The notes beneath the pieces are model-generated. The model worked only from the letters and a program-made list of their open reading frames with translations, had not been told where the DNA came from and searched no databases. A program made the translations under genes and the position numbers. From a virus, in the IMG/VR virus record IMGVR_UViG_3300008459_000205, positions 1 through 32,739 of that record: a DNA stretch of 32,739 bases. One strand, given 5' to 3'. Below are positions 30,678 through 32,739 of the stretch, in pieces (the stretch's first letter is position 1; the number at the start of each line of letters is the position of its first letter).

Positions 30678-31367
30678 TTATTTATCTTTTGACTTCAACA
30701 AAAGATGGACTTCATATTTCAAATATTGAACAGGGATATAATTCCATTTCTCTTTTTCTGCATTGAGATAATTAATAGCCATCGCTCTTAGTTTTTTACC
30801 TGATTGAATTTCATACATATAAGCATAAAGCGATAATTGTAGAGCGTATGTATTGTGTTCGCATGCTTGAAGATGACCAACAGGTGCTAATAGATATTCA
30901 TTATAAGGAGAATAAAATCGGAATTTTTTATTTGTTTTAAAGTCAATAATACTAAATTGATCACCATGATCGATAATAATATCAGCCATTCCTGCTACTT
31001 TATAGAAATCATTGTAAACAATATGCTCTGCATACATACGCCGAATATCACCAAATCTATCCAATATATGATCAAATGATTCGTATAGAGTAATGTTCTC
31101 TTCATCACGCTTATTTAACGTGATATAATCTTCCATTATCTTGTGATAATTTTTCCCTCTAGCACAGCTAAAATCTCGCAACCCATCCCATTGATCTAAT
31201 ACCTCTTCCACACTAGTGCCATAATCTTTAGCTTTCTTTTCAGACCAATATTTTTTGTCAAATGGCTTTTTGAATTTTGACAGAATCGAAGAAACACTCG
31301 AGTATTCTTCGCCAGTTTCTGTATTGATATATTTGTGGGTTTCTTCGATGAGTTTAATATTTGCCAT
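30678..31367 (-). CDS. PD-(D/E)XK nuclease, Cas4/RecB-type
   Basis: A 229-residue nuclease. Family motifs in order: RGKNYH (His75), AEH (Glu114), GMADI (Asp129), IDFKT (Asp142, Lys144) and the trailing QLSLY (Gln177 to Tyr181) typical of RecB/Cas4-like enzymes. All metal-binding and catalytic residues are present. There are no Cys for an iron-sulfur cluster as in Cas4. A role in phage recombination, host-DNA degradation or end processing is inferred. Strand signals: a sigma70-like promoter directly upstream, and the 90-aa gene follows. Confidence 0.85.
   Translation of the reverse strand: MANIKLIEETHKYINTETGEEYSSVSSILSKFKKPFDKKYWSEKKAKDYGTSVEEVLDQWDGLRDFSCARGKNYHKIMEDYITLNKRDEENITLYESFDHILDRFGDIRRMYAEHIVYNDFYKVAGMADIIIDHGDQFSIIDFKTNKKFRFYSPYNEYLLAPVGHLQACEHNTYALQLSLYAYMYEIQSGKKLRAMAINYLNAEKEKWNYIPVQYLKYEVHLLLKSKDK
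30679..30686 (-). promoter_or_regulatory. Late-type octamer GATAAATA
   Basis: On the minus strand GATAAATA overlaps the nuclease stop and ends 5 bases before the ATG at 30673. Confidence 0.4.
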
Positions 31368-31373
31368 TTAATT

Positions 31374-31402
31374 AATATACATGCAAATAAGTATTATGTC
31401 AC
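31374..31402 (-). promoter_or_regulatory. Sigma70-like promoter of the nuclease gene
   Basis: On the minus strand GTGACA (31402-31397), a 17-base spacer and TATATT (31379-31374). The -10 ends 6 bases before the ATG at 31367, so +1 would fall on or next to the A of the start codon. Confidence 0.6.
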
Positions 31403-31409
31403 ATAAATA
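31402..31409 (+). promoter_or_regulatory. Late-type octamer CATAAATA
   Basis: CATAAATA ends 9 bases before the ATG at 31419. It touches the -35 of the divergent nuclease promoter. Confidence 0.45.
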
Positions 31410-31418
31410 GATTAAAAT

Positions 31419-31898
31419 ATGAACGCAGTAGCACGCCTTATTGGATGGATTCGTGAAGAAACAAATCTCAATGTTAAAATCACACTCAAGAAAACCGACG
31501 CAAAAAAACTTAAAGATCAGCTTGAAAGCGCTTTAAAACCTTGCCCTGAACCAACTCAAGACATTGATCTAAATTTGGAAAACAGACAAAAGGCGATTGA
31601 TGAATATATGTACGGCCCTGCAGACCCGAGCAACCCTGGTGATTATTGGGATGAACTCGCAATGGTCTGGAATGAAGATGATATCGCTGATGTAAAGAAA
31701 ATGGTGTGCGGCAACTGTGCAGCATTCAATGTGTCTAAAAGAATGAAAGCCTGTATTGAAACAGGCTTTCAAGATGAGGGCGAAGACGATTGGAATACCG
31801 TCGATGCTGGTGAGCTTGGTTACTGCCAATTCTTAAACTTTAAATGTGCAGCTAAGCGCACTTGTAAAGCATGGGTAACTGGAGGGCCGATCCGCTGA
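31419..31898 (+). CDS. Cys-rich conserved phage protein
   Basis: A 159-residue protein. The N-terminal half is helical, with YGPADPSNPGDYWDELA at about 65-81. The C-terminal half has the conserved Cys pattern CGNCAAF (97, 100), Cys112, GYCQF (Cys136), FKC (Cys143) and RTC (Cys149), followed by AWVTGGP. I recall this CGNCAAF-to-WxxGGP domain in many T4-like phages; the six Cys probably bind zinc or an iron-sulfur cluster. The function is unknown to me. Its stop abuts the end of the convergent gene. Confidence 0.8.
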   Translation: MNAVARLIGWIREETNLNVKITLKKTDAKKLKDQLESALKPCPEPTQDIDLNLENRQKAIDEYMYGPADPSNPGDYWDELAMVWNEDDIADVKKMVCGNCAAFNVSKRMKACIETGFQDEGEDDWNTVDAGELGYCQFLNFKCAAKRTCKAWVTGGPIR

Positions 31899-32739
31899 TT
31901 ATAACAATTTCAAATATCCAAGCACATGCTCATATCTCTCATTAATTGTTACTATTGAGTCGAGAATTTCTTGAATTCTTTTATCTTGTAATGGTTTGAT
32001 TTCTTTAGTATATAATTGCTTGTATTTTTCAAGAGTTGGATCATAATACTTATCTTTCCACTTTACTAGGCCAATATTTTCACCGTCGGCTAGGAGTTTG
32101 TATCCTTTATCATCAACTAAATGCATGATAAATTCACGAAGGTACGGCCAGTATTTTGGATGGACTGCTCTATTAGCATAACCTTTAATTTGCTTAATAT
32201 TATTTCCTTCATATTCAAGAGTAGCATGTGTTACATTCTCAGGGCTCCAAAGACCCCATATTTGTCCAGGTCGATATTGACCAGCACAATGCCCTAGTTT
32301 GTCACCTTCGTATTTACATACAGCATCTGTTAAAGCACTAATGATTTTATATCCATTTGGTAGTTTATAGATTATGTTATAATCTCTTCCTTCGCGAAAT
32401 CCACTTGAAGATGATTTAGTGCCTGTTCGTCGTAATTCTGCGTCCCATGCAGAAATTTCTTGGCCATAGACAAAGCTATAACTTTTTTTCGCCAATTTAC
32501 TAAGATATTCTTCGTCTCTAGATTGGAAATAATCTACAACGTGACCAAGAAAATCCATTCTTTGTGGATTGTATGTTACGTCGAATGCATTCTTTTTCCA
32601 TTCTTCATCGCCTTCTTTATACTCATATTTGCGAATTAAACCTTCCCTCTGTTTTTCTTCGTCTGTATTATTATCCATGAAGTAACGCTTTTCGGCTTTT
32701 TTAAGCCAATCGATAATGCGTTGATCTTGCAATCCTTTA
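31899..32739 (-). CDS. PcfJ-like phage protein, 5' end cut by window edge
   Basis: At least 280 residues on the minus strand, open to the window edge. A TTG at 32732 is the first usable codon, but the frame continues upstream with Lys-Gly codons, so the true start is probably outside. The conserved block LGHCAGQY (about residue 147), then HATLEYEGN and QIKGYANR, is the core of the PcfJ-like family found in phages and mobile elements; the Cys and His look catalytic. The biochemical function is not established to my knowledge. Confidence 0.75.
   Translation of the reverse strand, partial: KGLQDQRIIDWLKKAEKRYFMDNNTDEEKQREGLIRKYEYKEGDEEWKKNAFDVTYNPQRMDFLGHVVDYFQSRDEEYLSKLAKKSYSFVYGQEISAWDAELRRTGTKSSSSGFREGRDYNIIYKLPNGYKIISALTDAVCKYEGDKLGHCAGQYRPGQIWGLWSPENVTHATLEYEGNNIKQIKGYANRAVHPKYWPYLREFIMHLVDDKGYKLLADGENIGLVKWKDKYYDPTLEKYKQLYTKEIKPLQDKRIQEILDSIVTINERYEHVLGYLKLL

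Noticed and set aside
1-32739. tRNA genes, insertion sequences or integrase/attachment sites
   Set aside because: Apart from the tmRNA, no T-arm with acceptor pairing, transposase or integrase was seen by eye; a tRNA scan was not possible.

Overview
This window is a piece of a large, AT-rich tailed-phage genome of the T4-like myovirus type. The evidence is the capsid cassette in T4 order (portal C-terminus, a neck-type protein, prohead protease gp21, scaffold gp22, major capsid gp23), the baseplate wedge proteins gp25 and gp6, and a gp44-type sliding-clamp loader. The host cannot be named from the sequence. Its promoters look like bacterial sigma70 promoters, and the phage carries its own one-piece tmRNA.

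Layout. 1-5048: head genes on +, ending in a clear terminator. 5077-6299: a family 25-like glycosyltransferase and a small beta-rich protein. 6302-9399: a coiled-coil protein on - (possible small terminase), then a + operon of a 60-aa ORF, QueD, dUTPase and gp44, then an unidentified - gene. 9434-18501: the baseplate block gp25, gp6 and two very large structural proteins. 18489-20176: two virion-type genes on -. 20252-20669: the tmRNA. 20688-28100: accessory + genes: a conserved-domain protein, a cupin, an 824-aa nucleotidyltransferase/RNA-ligase fusion, small conserved phage proteins, a membrane protein, QueE, an ABC/AAA-type ATPase and a 58-aa coiled-coil protein, with one Dps-like gene on -. 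28093-32739: short blocks on both strands, including thioredoxin, an EF-hand-like peptide, a PD-(D/E)XK nuclease, a Cys-rich protein and a PcfJ-like protein cut by the window edge.

How it works together. The head and tail genes build the virion. QueD and QueE supply steps of 7-deazaguanine synthesis, dUTPase protects the dNTP pool and gp44 serves replication. The tmRNA and the NTase-ligase suggest the phage carries its own translation-rescue RNA and an RNA end-repair or RNA-modifying enzyme.

Two promoter classes can be read by eye. A T4-late-like octamer (TATAAATA and relatives such as CTAAATA or ATAAGTA) precedes many structural genes. Sigma70-like pairs with 17-18 bp spacers precede the QueD/dUTPase/gp44 operon, the tmRNA, QueE and several small genes. 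In both classes the -10 element usually ends only 5-11 bases before the ATG, so the mRNAs should be leaderless or nearly so, and Shine-Dalgarno sequences are almost absent. The most interesting items are this promoter-on-start-codon layout, the tmRNA with an unusually long 33-residue tag, and the NTase-ligase fusion.
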